52,970 nt of DNA. It comes from JAVBLG01 sp031553655 (GTDB taxonomy: Bacteria; Desulfobacterota; Desulfovibrionia; Desulfovibrionales; Desulfovibrionaceae). Shown piece after piece: positions 16,805-25,786 of the stretch. The stretch is from positions 1 through 52,970 of the forward strand of contig JAVBLG010000005.1 of NCBI GenBank assembly GCA_031553655.1, read 5' to 3'. The translations under genes were made by a program, and so were the position numbers. The notes under the pieces were generated by a model. That model saw nothing but the letters and a program-made list of their open reading frames with translations. It ran no database searches and was not told the origin of the DNA. Each line of letters begins with the position of its first letter. The stretch's first letter is position 1.

Positions 16805-17251
16805 ATGCCGGCTGACATTTACGTATATTCGGGCCTGTTTTTCGCCGCTTTTGTGGCGGCCACCATCTTGCCCGCCCAGTCCGAGCTGGCGTTGGCCGGG
16901 CTTTTATATGCCGGCAACCAGCCCGCATGGGTGCTCATTGTCGTGGCCTGGGCCGGAAACACTCTGGGCTCAGTCACCAACTGGATTTTGGGGCGTTATT
17001 TCCACCGCTTTAGCGACAAAAAATGGTTTCCATTGAAGTCTGATGGAATGCGCAAGGCCGAAGCCTGGTATCACAAGTACGGGCGCTGGTCGCTGTTGCT
17101 GAGCTGGGCTCCAGTGATCGGCGATCCGCTTACCTTGGTAGCCGGAGTGCTGCGCGAGCCTTTTTCGTCATTCATAGCCATTGTGGCCTTTGCCAAACTG
17201 GCGCGCTATCTGGCCGTGGCCTGGCTTGTTATTCCGCTGTCCGCGTTCTGA
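16805..17251 (+). CDS. YqaA-type DedA-like membrane protein
   Basis: A 148-residue integral membrane protein of the DedA/SNARE-associated (YqaA) group. The ATG at 16805 is chosen because the frame upstream shows no protein character. Helices: residues 5-35 (LFFAAFVAATILPAQSELAL), 40-62, and a C-terminal pair (about 95-148). Family marks include the E in LPAQSELALAGLL, the G-N-T-L-GS loop before a cytoplasmic segment, and WSLLLSWAPVIGDPLTLVAGVLR, with the arginine of the LSW...GD(P)L motif. Related proteins flip or transport polyprenyl phosphates or lipids; the function here is not proven. It is a single gene. Confidence 0.85.
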   Translation: MPADIYVYSGLFFAAFVAATILPAQSELALAGLLYAGNQPAWVLIVVAWAGNTLGSVTNWILGRYFHRFSDKKWFPLKSDGMRKAEAWYHKYGRWSLLLSWAPVIGDPLTLVAGVLREPFSSFIAIVAFAKLARYLAVAWLVIPLSAF

Positions 17252-17347
17252 TACAACGACCTGGTTAAATGCTTCCGAGAATTATTACCCCTATCTTTAC
17301 AAGTTGCACATCTCATGTCAGACTATAGGGCAGAAACGGGAGCTGCA

Positions 17348-18151
17348 ATGACTCAGAAAAATGATAATTCTCCGGCCACGCGCGCTGCTTCGGAAATTGG
17401 CGGCGGTCTGCGCGGCAGGCCCAAAAATTTGGCCAGGCATATAGTTGACGAAATAACCGCGCGCATAAGAGACAAAGCGCTACGTCCCGGTGACAAACTG
17501 CCCACCGAATTTGCCATGATGAGCGAGTTTGGCGTGAGCAGAACCGTTGTGCGCGACGCAATGTCGCGGCTTCAGGCTGGGGGACTGGTGGAAACCAGGC
17601 ACGGCATAGGCACCTTTGTGCTGCCCGAAGAAGAGCTGGAGGCCATTTTCCAGAACCCCAACCATTCCCCGGTGACCATACGTGACGTTATCGCCATGAT
17701 GGAGCTGCGCATCAGCCTGGAAACCGAGGCGGTGGTAATGGCGGCCATGCGGGCTTCTCCAGGGCATATCGAAGCTCTTAAAACCACCATGAACGACTTT
17801 ACCCGGCGTATAGAGCAAAACGACTTTGCTGTTGAAGCTGACAAGGCTTTCCACATGGCCATTGCCGAAGCCACAGGCAATAAATATTTTGTCAAAATAT
17901 TCAAATATCTTGGAGACGTTATTCCGCGCTCGCGCTTGAATACTCCACGCATCAGCAGTGAAAGCCGCAGAGATTTTCTGGCCCGCACCTACAGAGAGCA
18001 CGAGGCCATTTTCAGCTCCATAATCAATAAAGATCCTGAAACGGCCCGCGCCGCTATGCGCGTGCACCTCAACAGCAGCCTGGAGCGTCTGGTCAAAGCG
18101 CTTGAGGCGGCGGAAAGGCCCAGAAGAGACCATTCCGCCGCAAATAGCTGA
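17348..18151 (+). CDS. FadR-type GntR transcriptional regulator
   Basis: A 267-residue regulator with a GntR winged helix (about 30-100: LARHIVDEITARIRDKALRPGDKLPTEF and SRTVVRDAMSRLQAGGLVETRHGIGTFV in pieces) and an FCD ligand domain (about 110-250) with conserved metal/ligand residues in the D-x-x-FH segment (ADKAFHMAIAEATGN). The start at 17348 is supported by GGGAG 7 bases upstream; an earlier in-frame ATG at 17315 lacks a ribosome site. It is convergent with the sugar-acid transporter gene; FCD regulators commonly control uronate, glucarate and galactonate genes, so that transporter is a likely target. A short AT-rich partial dyad lies upstream of the transporter at 19590-19613. Confidence 0.88.
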   Translation: MTQKNDNSPATRAASEIGGGLRGRPKNLARHIVDEITARIRDKALRPGDKLPTEFAMMSEFGVSRTVVRDAMSRLQAGGLVETRHGIGTFVLPEEELEAIFQNPNHSPVTIRDVIAMMELRISLETEAVVMAAMRASPGHIEALKTTMNDFTRRIEQNDFAVEADKAFHMAIAEATGNKYFVKIFKYLGDVIPRSRLNTPRISSESRRDFLARTYREHEAIFSSIINKDPETARAAMRVHLNSSLERLVKALEAAERPRRDHSAANS

Positions 18152-18213
18152 ATAGCGGCACAACTTGGTATATTAGAACATTTATGCGATTTAATTCATA
18201 AAAAATTTTGAAA

Positions 18214-19575
18214 TCAGGCCCGCAACTCCAAGCGCTCTATTTTACCCACCAGTGCCAGGTAGCTGAAAATAACCCCGGCCGCATGCACGGCTACATAAAT
18301 CAAAGCGCCGTGGAAAGAGCCTGTTACGCCTACTATGTAGCCTATGGCTATGGGCGTGATGATGCCCGAGAGGTTGCCGCAGGTATTGAAAAAGCCCCCG
18401 GCAAGGCCACTTATTTCTTTGGGGGCCGTATCGGCCAGCACCGCCCAGCCCAGTGCGCCCATGCCCTTGCCGAAAAAGGATAAGGACATGAAAAGCACCA
18501 CCAGCGGTATTGAATCAACATAATTGCATATCAAAATGGTCATGGACATGAGCATGCCCGCCACTATGGGCGTTTTTCTGGCCAAGGTGAGTGAGCCTGT
18601 TTTGCGCATAAGCCAGTCTGATATTACCCCGCCCAAAATCCCCCCGATAAAACCGCACAAAGCGGGCACTGCGGCAACAAAACCGGCTTGCAGCACTTCC
18701 AGGCCCTTGCCCTTGATCAGATAAACCGGAAACCAGGTAATAAAGAAATAGGTCAGCCCGTTGACGCAGTACTGTCCCAAGCATACCCCCATGAGCATGC
18801 GCGAACGAAGCAGTTGCTTTATGGCCTGAATTCCGGGGCCTTTGTCTGCGCCCGCTCCGGCCCGCTTGTTGTCCATGTCCACCAGTCCGCCCCCGGCCGC
18901 GATATAGTCAATTTCCTCCTGATTGGCACGAGGGTGATCCTTGGGATTGTGGATTACTTTGAGCCAGATCAGGCTGCCGATAATTCCCAGACCACCCATG
19001 AAGAAGAAAACTGAGGGCCACCCCATATTGTGAGTGATCCATCCCATAATTGGGGCAAAAATAACCGTGGCGAAGTACTGGGCCGAATTGAAAATGGACA
19101 CCGCTGTGGCCCGTTCACTGGCCGGGAACCAGGCCGCAGCTATGCGGCTATTGCCCGGAAACGAAGGCGACTCAGCCAGCCCTACCACAAAACGCAGGGA
19201 AAATAGAGTGATTACCGCCCATATTCCGCTGAACACGCCAATAAACCCTTGCAACAAAGTAAAGGCCGACCAGAAAAATATGCTGAAAAAATAGACTTTT
19301 TTGGAACCGAACCTGTCAAGCAGCCAACCGCCGGGCAGTTGTCCGATCACATAGGCCCAGGAAAAGGCCGAAAACACATATCCCATCATAACCGGGCTTA
19401 ATCCTAAATCGTTCGCGATAAAAGATCCGGTTATGGCCAGCGTGGCCCGATCTCCATAGTTTATTGAGGTTATGAAGAACAGCATCGCTACTATACCGTA
19501 GCGCGCCATGGTCGGTTTTGGTCGCGTGGAGTCAAGTATGTCGGCATCTAGGCGCTGATTGATTGTCTGGCTCAT
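18214..19575 (-). CDS. MFS sugar-acid transporter (GudP/ExuT-like, ACS family)
   Basis: A 453-residue 12-helix major facilitator of the anion:cation symporter family. Seen: RYGIVAMLFFITSINYGDRATLAI with the conserved N-Y-x-DR of helix 1, GYVFSAFSWAYVIGQLPGGWLLDRFGSKKVY (helix 2 and the MFS signature loop), RFVVGLAESPSFPGNSRIAAAWFP, and a second-half loop after helix 8. These blocks are characteristic of glucarate/galactarate and hexuronate carriers. GGGAGG sits 6 bases before the ATG. No catabolic genes for sugar acids are in the window, so the true substrate is unknown; import with H+ is inferred from the family. Confidence 0.88.
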   Translation of the reverse strand: MSQTINQRLDADILDSTRPKPTMARYGIVAMLFFITSINYGDRATLAITGSFIANDLGLSPVMMGYVFSAFSWAYVIGQLPGGWLLDRFGSKKVYFFSIFFWSAFTLLQGFIGVFSGIWAVITLFSLRFVVGLAESPSFPGNSRIAAAWFPASERATAVSIFNSAQYFATVIFAPIMGWITHNMGWPSVFFFMGGLGIIGSLIWLKVIHNPKDHPRANQEEIDYIAAGGGLVDMDNKRAGAGADKGPGIQAIKQLLRSRMLMGVCLGQYCVNGLTYFFITWFPVYLIKGKGLEVLQAGFVAAVPALCGFIGGILGGVISDWLMRKTGSLTLARKTPIVAGMLMSMTILICNYVDSIPLVVLFMSLSFFGKGMGALGWAVLADTAPKEISGLAGGFFNTCGNLSGIITPIAIGYIVGVTGSFHGALIYVAVHAAGVIFSYLALVGKIERLELRA

Positions 19576-19657
19576 TTTTGCCTCCCGGCTAGTTGTATGA
19601 TGTAGTATGACTATCCGAAAAGCAAAGCTTTGCCAAGCGATTTTTTGGCATATTATG

Positions 19658-19865
19658 GCATTTTACTTTTGAAATTATCCATTATCTGAAACTGTTTTTT
19701 AAGAATTAAGGCTGATTGTCCTGCGCCGCCTTTCACCGGCGGCTCGGAACAGCATGTTATTACGGCGGCTTCACCGCCTAAGTTACGGACACTTTGTGTC
19801 CGTACGGCCCTGACAACGCACGGGCCGTCAGAGCATTTCGCTCATTTCATTCGCAAAACGCTCTA
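19658..19865 (+). repeat. Dispersed repeat family 2: hairpin array, copy A
   Basis: Starts ATTTTACTTTTGAAATTATCC, continues with TTTTTTAAGAATTAAGGCTG, then tandem short hairpins (GCCGCCTTTCACCGGCGGC, GGCGGCTTCACCGCC, CGGACACTTTGTGTCCG, CGGCCCTGACAACGCACG..CCG) and ends in an AGAGCATTTCGC...GCTCT stem. The last bases include the stop codon of the next minus-strand gene. A nearly full copy in reverse orientation is at 35011-35210; shorter copies lie at 31890-31980 and 43373-43432. Confidence 0.85.
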
Positions 19866-20966
19866 GTACTTAAATTCTCCCCAATAGTCGGAATTGGCGG
19901 CAAGAGGTGAAGCGGTTGCGTTGCCTTTGTCGGAGCTGTTCGTTTTTTCGCCTTCATCTCGCGGCTCGTTCTCTTGAAAATCGTCATCTAAAGCGGGAAC
20001 ATAGGTGTCCGCAACCTTGCGGGCGAACAGATAAGCAACTTCGCTCAAGGCCAGACGGGCTTTTTCCGCTCCGTCCGGCGAAGAAAAATTTGTCATTGTG
20101 GGGCTGCCAGAAGTGGAGCGCGGTGTTCCGGCTCGAAGCGCCGAAGACGCCGTTATTCCCAGGGATTTTTCCGCATTACGCAAAGCGCGGCTTAAGCTGC
20201 GGGTCATAAAGGGCGCGTCGGCCGTTTTGGGCCTTTCCGCATATTCTCTGATCACAGGAATGAGCATATCCAGCATTTCGCGCAGCCTGGGTGAAGAAAA
20301 TACAAATTTTCGTAAATTATCCAGCCTGTCGGCGCAGGCCAACATTTCTCTGACGCAAGCCGGCCAAGCCTTGGCCCTGGCCAGAATATTGTACAGCACC
20401 ATCCCGAGTGCCAGAAAAAACAGATGGAAAAACAGCGGGTACTTGGCCGTAATAATTATGTTCAGCAGCCCTGTATGCCACATGCCGTAAATAATCGCGG
20501 CAAAAACGGCCGCCATGCCCCATTCGTGTCCCAAGAGACGGGGAATAAGCATGGCCCGCTGGACCCAGGCTTGTACTCCGCCTATGAATAGACAAAAGGG
20601 CAAAGGCATGCCTGTCCCGAAAACCAGCAAGGCCTGTGCTACCCCAGGCAAGGAACAGGAAAACCAGAAACAATCAAAACCCATACGGCGCGGGAAAAAA
20701 CAGAGTAAACCTATCCAGGCCGCCGTGAGGGACAGAACTTTTTCTTCCCCAAGGCTGGAAAAGCTTAAAAGGGCCTGCGGATTATCAAACCATGCAAACC
20801 ATGCTTCTCTCCCTTCCCCGGACGCGAACGGCAAAGCGGCGCACAAAATGAGTGCCGCTGCCAACAAAAGCCCCAGTACGAGCAAACGCGCGAGCAATGC
20901 CTTGACTTGATCCACTACGAGACCCGTATGACGAAAATTTTCCGGCCTTACTTGTATATTATGCAT
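19863..20966 (-). CDS. Membrane protein, possibly degenerate CAAX-protease-like (CPBP)
   Basis: A 367-residue protein with about six N-terminal membrane segments (residues 25-215) and a long soluble, partly disordered C-terminal part (215-367) rich in Ser, Glu and Asp. The stretch VQAWVQRAMLIPRLLGHEWGMAAVFAAIIYGMWH is split here as QAWVQRAML and YGMWH; it resembles CPBP/Rce1 intramembrane protease motifs EExxxR and FxxxH, but the paired glutamates are replaced, so activity is doubtful. The C-terminal region has no motif I recognise. The stop codon lies inside a dispersed repeat, so the last residues may be repeat-derived. Function unknown. Confidence 0.7.
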   Translation of the reverse strand: MHNIQVRPENFRHTGLVVDQVKALLARLLVLGLLLAAALILCAALPFASGEGREAWFAWFDNPQALLSFSSLGEEKVLSLTAAWIGLLCFFPRRMGFDCFWFSCSLPGVAQALLVFGTGMPLPFCLFIGGVQAWVQRAMLIPRLLGHEWGMAAVFAAIIYGMWHTGLLNIIITAKYPLFFHLFFLALGMVLYNILARAKAWPACVREMLACADRLDNLRKFVFSSPRLREMLDMLIPVIREYAERPKTADAPFMTRSLSRALRNAEKSLGITASSALRAGTPRSTSGSPTMTNFSSPDGAEKARLALSEVAYLFARKVADTYVPALDDDFQENEPRDEGEKTNSSDKGNATASPLAANSDYWGEFKY

Positions 20967-21011
20967 TTTATTCTTAAAAATAAGTATATTTAAAAAAATG
21001 CGGTTAACTGC

Positions 21012-21043
21012 TTGACGTGTTTAAGGAAGTGATTACCATTATC
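21012..21043 (+). promoter_or_regulatory. Ferritin promoter with a Fur-box-like site
   Basis: TTGACG (21012-21017) and TACCAT (21034-21039) form a possible promoter. The reverse complement of 21025-21043 reads GATAATGGTAATCACTTCC, which agrees with the 19-bp Fur consensus (GATAATGATAATCATTATC) at 15 positions and overlaps the promoter, suggesting iron-dependent control. Confidence 0.55.
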
Positions 21044-21134
21044 GTTTACGGCGAGGATAACACGTGGCCCATTTTTAATATGCCTTTTTGTGCGCAAGCA
21101 CTGAGACCCACCTTCAGCAAAAAAGGATTCAACC

Positions 21135-21641
21135 ATGAAATTTTACGATGCACTCAATGAACAGATAAAAAACGAACTCTATTCATCTTATCTGTACCTT
21201 GCAATGTCCGCCTATTTTTCCGATCAGGGCCTGCCCGGATTCGCCAACTGGATGCGCGTGCAAGCCAAAGAGGAAATAACCCATGCTATGAAGATGTACG
21301 ACTTTGTGCTTTCGCGCGGTCACAAGGCGGAACTGAAAGCCATCGACGCCCCGCAGGCCTCCTGGGCCAATGCTCTGGAAGTTATGCAGGCCGGTCTTAA
21401 TCATGAAAAGTTGGTCACCAGCCTCATCAACAATCTGGTTGATCTTGCCGTTCAGGAAAAAGACCATGCCGCCCAAATTTTCCTCCACTGGTTTGTTACC
21501 GAGCAGGTGGAAGAAGAACAGAATTTCAGCGATCTGGTCAACTCTCTCAAACTGATCAAGGGTGAGGGGCAGGGCTTGTTGATGCTCGACCGCGAATTGG
21601 CCGGCCGCGCCTTTGTGGACGACACCGCGCCCGCCGAATAA
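21135..21641 (+). CDS. ftnA: Ferritin (FtnA-like)
   Basis: A 168-residue four-helix ferritin without haem-binding Met, of the bacterial FtnA length. Ferroxidase residues by alignment: E14 in NELYSSYLYL, E47 and H50 in AKEEITHAMKM, E91 in NHEKLV, and the Glu cluster in TEQVEEEQNF near 123-128. It should oxidise Fe(II) and store Fe(III) as a 24-mer. A Fur-like site covers the promoter and a strong terminator follows, so it is a single-gene unit. Normal ribosome site (AAAGGA). Confidence 0.94.
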   Translation: MKFYDALNEQIKNELYSSYLYLAMSAYFSDQGLPGFANWMRVQAKEEITHAMKMYDFVLSRGHKAELKAIDAPQASWANALEVMQAGLNHEKLVTSLINNLVDLAVQEKDHAAQIFLHWFVTEQVEEEQNFSDLVNSLKLIKGEGQGLLMLDRELAGRAFVDDTAPAE

Positions 21642-21658
21642 ATTCTTTATGAGCACTG

Positions 21659-21695
21659 CGGCGCGAAAAATCATGGGTTTTTCGCGCCGTTTTTT
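21659..21695 (+). terminator. Intrinsic terminator of the ferritin gene
   Basis: A perfect 12-bp stem CGGCGCGAAAAA / TTTTTCGCGCCG with a 7-base loop, followed by six T residues. It also serves as a possible terminator for the opposite strand, where the tex gene ends 18 bases away. Confidence 0.9.
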
Positions 21696-21712
21696 ATTGC
21701 TGAAAAGAGTGT

Positions 21713-23830
21713 CTAGAGAGGCGCCATAGACAACGAAATGCGCTTGCGCGGCACATCAACTTCAATAACAGTAACCGATACCTTTTGCCCGACGCGCACA
21801 ATTTCATGAGGATCGCGCACAAAATGTCCGGCCATGCGGCTGATGTGTACCAAGCCGTCCTGATGCACGCCCACATCCACAAACGCGCCGAAGTTGGTCA
21901 CATTAGTAACTATGCCCGGCAGCTTCATACCCGGTTCAAGTTTGTCGATGCTGTCTATGTCTTCCTTAAAAGAAAAAACTTCGAATGATCTACGCGGGTC
22001 GCGCCCGGGTTTTTCCAGTTCGGCCAGAATGTCATTGATGGTGGGCAGGCCCACTTTGTCTGTGACATATTTTTTGGGGTCAATTTTGCGGCGCAGTTCC
22101 TTTTCCGCCAACAGATCCGCTACCGAACGGCGCAAATCAGCGGCCATGGCCTCCACAATACCATAAGATTCGGGATGCACGGCCGAGGCATCCAGCGCTA
22201 TATCGCCGCCCCTTATCCGCAGAAAACCGGCGGCCTGTTCAAAAGCTTTCGGTCCCAAGCGCGGAACTTTCAGCAGATCTTTACGTTTTTTAAACGGGCC
22301 GCTCTTTTCGCGGAAATCCACTATACCCTTGGCCAGAGCCGGACCCAGGCCAGACACGTTGCCCAGAAGCTCGGCGCTGGCTGTGTTCAACTCTACGCCA
22401 ACGGCATTGACGCAGCTCAAAATGGTGTCGGTGAGGCTTTGACGCAACTGGGCCTGATCCACATCATGCTGATATTGCCCCACGCCTATGGCTTTGGGGT
22501 CTATTTTCACCAGCTCGGCCAGGGGATCCATAAGCCGCCTGCCGATGGAAACAGCGCCGCGCACGGTTATGTCGTGATCGGGAAATTCACGGCGCGCTGT
22601 TTCCGAAGCCGAATACACGCTCGCGCCGCTCTCATTGACCATAATCACGGGCATGCCCAGGCCAAGGCCGCGCAGCATGGCCTCGGTTTCGCGCCCGGCC
22701 GTGCCGTTGCCCACAGCCACAGCCTCAATGCCGTATTGAGCGCAGAATTTTTTCACCTTTTCCCCGGCGGCCTTTTCCTGATCTTTGCCCAGAATATATA
22801 CTACGTCGTGATGCAGCAGCGCGCCTTTTTCATCCAGGCAAACCACTTTGCAACCAGTGCGGAAGCCGGGGTCCAGGGCCAGCACTCGTTTGCCGCCAAG
22901 CGGCGCGGCCAGCAGCAGTTCGCGCAGGTTGCGGGCAAAAACGGCAATGGCTTCCTTTTCGGCCTTTTCACGCAACGCCGAGCGCAGCTCTGTTTCCATG
23001 GACGGAGCCATGAGTCGCTTGTAGCCGTCTTCCACCGCCGCCTTCACTTCCGCGCCCGCAAGAGAGGAATTTTTCACAAAAGCCCGTCGCGCGGGTACAA
23101 GGCATTCTTCAGGATCAGGCTGGGCGCTGAGGCTCAAAACACCTTCTTTTTCACCGCGCAGCATGGCCAACAGCCTGTGCCCGGCGCAGGCCGCCGCTGG
23201 TTCCTTCCAGTCGAAGTAGTCGCGGTATTTGGCGCCTTCTTCTTCCTTGCCCTTGGCCACATGCGCTGCCAGCACCGCTTTACGGGCGAAAATGTCGCGG
23301 ACGCGGCCGCGTAGATCGGCATCTTCAGCCACCTTTTCCGCGATGATATCCCGCGCTCCGGCCATTGCTTCTTCCACGCTCGCGGCCCCGTTTTCACGCA
23401 CAAAGGGCGCGGCCGCCGCTTCGGGAGCGGTGTCCTTTTTCTGCTCCAACAGAAGCTCAGCCAGAGGTTCCAGGCCCTTTTCACGGGCCATGCCCGCTCT
23501 GGTACGGCGCTTGGGACGATATGGCAGATAAATGTCTTCCAGAGCGCTCAGGTTCGCGGCCCCGGCTATGGCCGTCTCAAGCTCGGCGCTGAGCAGTTCT
23601 CTTTCCGCCAGCGATTTGCTTATGGCTTGCCGTCTGGCGTCCAGCTCGCGCATTTGCTCAAGCCTGTCGCGCACCTGCACAATAGCCACTTCATCAAGAG
23701 AGCCGTGGGCTTCTTTGCGGTAGCGGGCGATAAAGGGAATGGTCGCTCCCTCGTCAAGCAGCGAAGACACGGCCCGCGCCTGCTCCGGTCTTATGGCAAG
23801 TTCTTGGGATATTTGCTGAAAATAATCCAT
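21713..23830 (-). CDS. tex: Tex family RNA-binding transcription accessory protein
   Basis: A 705-residue cytoplasmic protein of near-usual Tex length. Domains in order: N-terminal helical region (QISQELAIRPEQARAVSSLLDEGATIPFIARYRKEA, split here: FIARYRKEAHGSLDE), a YqgF/RuvX-like RNase-H fold (LALDPGFRTGCKVVCLDEKG), helix-hairpin-helix motifs (LGPALAKGIVDFREKSGPF), and a C-terminal S1 domain (about 640-705: PGIVTNVTNFGAFVDVGVHQDGLVHIS). Tex binds nucleic acid and affects transcription and stress fitness in several pathogens. It is a single gene with a long 274-base upstream gap shared with the DMT exporter gene, in which I see no clear promoter. Confidence 0.95.
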   Translation of the reverse strand: MDYFQQISQELAIRPEQARAVSSLLDEGATIPFIARYRKEAHGSLDEVAIVQVRDRLEQMRELDARRQAISKSLAERELLSAELETAIAGAANLSALEDIYLPYRPKRRTRAGMAREKGLEPLAELLLEQKKDTAPEAAAAPFVRENGAASVEEAMAGARDIIAEKVAEDADLRGRVRDIFARKAVLAAHVAKGKEEEGAKYRDYFDWKEPAAACAGHRLLAMLRGEKEGVLSLSAQPDPEECLVPARRAFVKNSSLAGAEVKAAVEDGYKRLMAPSMETELRSALREKAEKEAIAVFARNLRELLLAAPLGGKRVLALDPGFRTGCKVVCLDEKGALLHHDVVYILGKDQEKAAGEKVKKFCAQYGIEAVAVGNGTAGRETEAMLRGLGLGMPVIMVNESGASVYSASETARREFPDHDITVRGAVSIGRRLMDPLAELVKIDPKAIGVGQYQHDVDQAQLRQSLTDTILSCVNAVGVELNTASAELLGNVSGLGPALAKGIVDFREKSGPFKKRKDLLKVPRLGPKAFEQAAGFLRIRGGDIALDASAVHPESYGIVEAMAADLRRSVADLLAEKELRRKIDPKKYVTDKVGLPTINDILAELEKPGRDPRRSFEVFSFKEDIDSIDKLEPGMKLPGIVTNVTNFGAFVDVGVHQDGLVHISRMAGHFVRDPHEIVRVGQKVSVTVIEVDVPRKRISLSMAPL

Positions 23831-24104
23831 ATGTTACTAACTCCGTAATGGGCAAAAGCAGCCTATATCTTAAAGCCGGCACCAGTATCGGCTGCAAGCT
23901 GTTTAGCCGCCAGGCAGCCACGCCCGCCGACATACGATACGGTGACATGCGACGGATAATTGATGGCCGCATATTGTATTTTGACATTTTATATTACAAT
24001 AAGAGGCGGAGCAAACAACAATTTGGCGGCAGGCGCATTTTTCACGATAGTCCAATCAAGACAACAAACACTTTTTTTCTCAGCGGCCTCATCAGGACAG
24101 CGGC

Positions 24105-24977
24105 ATGAAACAACAATTTTCTCTGAGTGGGGCGATGTTCATCATTGCCGGAAGTCTTTGCTTCAGCACAACCGGCGTGGTCCAAGCCCTTGCGCCGCAA
24201 GGAGCCACTCCCTACATTCTGGGGGCTTTGCGCATGCTGGCCGGGGGCTTGTGCCTGCTGGTCTGGTGCGCCTTGCGCGGGCAATTGCCCAGACCCGGCA
24301 ATTGGCCATTGCGCCAGGTGATCGTGTCGGCCCTGGCGCTGCTGGGCTGCCACATTTTTTTCTTTCAGGGGGCGCTGCTTACCGGCATAGCCATAACCAC
24401 TGTGCTGGCTGTGGGGTCCACCCCGATTTTTGCCGCGCTTCTGGGTTGGCTGTTCCTTAGGGAAAAACCGACGCATTCTTGGTACGCGGCAACGGCTGTA
24501 GGCCTGTGCGGGTTGATTCTGCTGAACCTTGGAGCGCAGGGAGACATTAGGCCCCTTTATCTGCTGCTGCCGTTGGCCAACGGTTTTTGCTACGCACTGT
24601 ATATGGTGTGCGGCAGGCCCTTGGTGGAACGCCACCCGCCGGAAACCGTAATGGCCGTGCTGTGCCTGCTTTGCGGCATATGTATGTTGCCCCTGTTTCT
24701 GTATTTTCCCATATCCTGGATCGCCTCGGCCAAAGGCCTGCTCTCCACCTTTTACCTTGGCGCGCTTACCTGCGCGGCAGCTTTTTCCTTTATGCTGGCC
24801 GGGTTGAAAACCACACCCACAGCTGCGGCATCTACCCTGGCCCTGGCCGAACCTCTCAGTGCCGCGCTGATCGGCATAATTTTTCTGGGAGAGCCTGTGG
24901 GAAACACGGGGGTGGCGGGCATGATGCTGATCTTAGCCGGCGCGCTGATTTTAATTTTTGTTAAAAACAAAGCCTGA
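24105..24977 (+). CDS. EamA/DMT family transporter
   Basis: A 290-residue inner-membrane protein with ten predicted helices in two EamA repeats (about 6-140 and 150-285). Typical blocks: GSLCFSTTGVVQALAPQGATPYILGALRML at the start of repeat 1 and TLALAEPLSAALIGIIFLGEPVG near the end of repeat 2 (the P-L-x-A-x-x-G-x-x-x-L-GE pattern). This family exports metabolites and amino acids, or acts as a permease for unknown solutes; no substrate can be inferred. Single gene; its transcription is divergent from tex. Confidence 0.9.
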   Translation: MKQQFSLSGAMFIIAGSLCFSTTGVVQALAPQGATPYILGALRMLAGGLCLLVWCALRGQLPRPGNWPLRQVIVSALALLGCHIFFFQGALLTGIAITTVLAVGSTPIFAALLGWLFLREKPTHSWYAATAVGLCGLILLNLGAQGDIRPLYLLLPLANGFCYALYMVCGRPLVERHPPETVMAVLCLLCGICMLPLFLYFPISWIASAKGLLSTFYLGALTCAAAFSFMLAGLKTTPTAAASTLALAEPLSAALIGIIFLGEPVGNTGVAGMMLILAGALILIFVKNKA

Positions 24978-25267
24978 CCATGTTTTTTGCCCCTACACGA
25001 TTAGTTCAACATGCCATTTTTACAGACAACCGTCGGGTAAATTTTTTTGTTGTGAAAATAATTGCCCACTAATTGCGAAGACAATATTTATAAAAATATA
25101 TTCAATCTATACTTTCTATACTTGCGTCTACCTTCCGCCGCATTTTTACGGCATTCTCCTCTTATTACTGCTCCTTGCGCCCGACATAGCTCATTACAGA
25201 CAAAGTTGAACGGCAACATTTAATATATCACGCGCAAGAACCCTCAACAGGAGTAAAGGAGTACGCC

Positions 25268-25708
25268 ATGCCTTCAATCAAAAAGATTCTCTGTGCCCTG
25301 GATCTGTCGGATGCCACCCCCAGGGTGGCGGAATATGCCGTGTTAACAGCAAAAGCCTATGATGCGGAAATAGTTGTAGCTTATGCCGCGCCGCCGCTTA
25401 CGCAGTATGCGGGTTTTGAAATACAGCCCAAACTCATCGAAATGTTTTCGGACGAAATTTCCACCGGAGCGGAAAAAAACATGGAAAAAGCCATAGCCGA
25501 ACATTTCGCCGGGGTGAAAACGGAATCATTGATCAAGGTGGGCGACCCCGCCGATGTGATTATTGACGCGGCAAAGTCCGTCGGCGCGGACATGATTGTA
25601 ATGGGTACCCACGGCCGCAGAGGATACGACCGTTTTCTGTTGGGTTCAGTGGCCGAAAAGGTGGTTAAAGGGGCCAAACTGCCTGTTCTGACCGTGCCTA
25701 ATATATAA
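25268..25708 (+). CDS. Universal stress protein UspA family
   Basis: A 146-residue single-domain Usp. It carries the ATP-binding signature G-T-H-G-R-R-G near residue 118 followed by the G-S-V-A-E-K-V segment (G-2x-G-9x-G-S/T), and the N-terminal ILCALDLSDAT strand-loop with the Asp that contacts ATP. It probably forms dimers and binds ATP under stress. GGAGTAAAGGAG precedes the ATG. Nothing else is in its transcript; the 290 bases upstream hold no gene that I can recognise. Confidence 0.92.
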   Translation: MPSIKKILCALDLSDATPRVAEYAVLTAKAYDAEIVVAYAAPPLTQYAGFEIQPKLIEMFSDEISTGAEKNMEKAIAEHFAGVKTESLIKVGDPADVIIDAAKSVGADMIVMGTHGRRGYDRFLLGSVAEKVVKGAKLPVLTVPNI

Positions 25709-25718
25709 AAATGACGGG

Positions 25719-25748
25719 TTGACAAAAATAACTCCACGGCGCTATAAA
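25719..25748 (+). promoter_or_regulatory. Promoter of the ilvBN leader
   Basis: TTGACA (25719-25724) and TATAAA (25743-25748) separated by 18 bases form a good sigma-70 promoter about 40 bases ahead of the leader peptide gene. Confidence 0.75.
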
Positions 25749-25786
25749 AAAACAGCTTGAAGAACTTTTTTAAATGAACTGAAAAT

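Noticed and set aside
23831..24104. Possible small gene between tex and the DMT exporter gene
   Set aside because: Short open frames here have no ribosome site and no recognisable motif; the region is most likely just the divergent promoter region.
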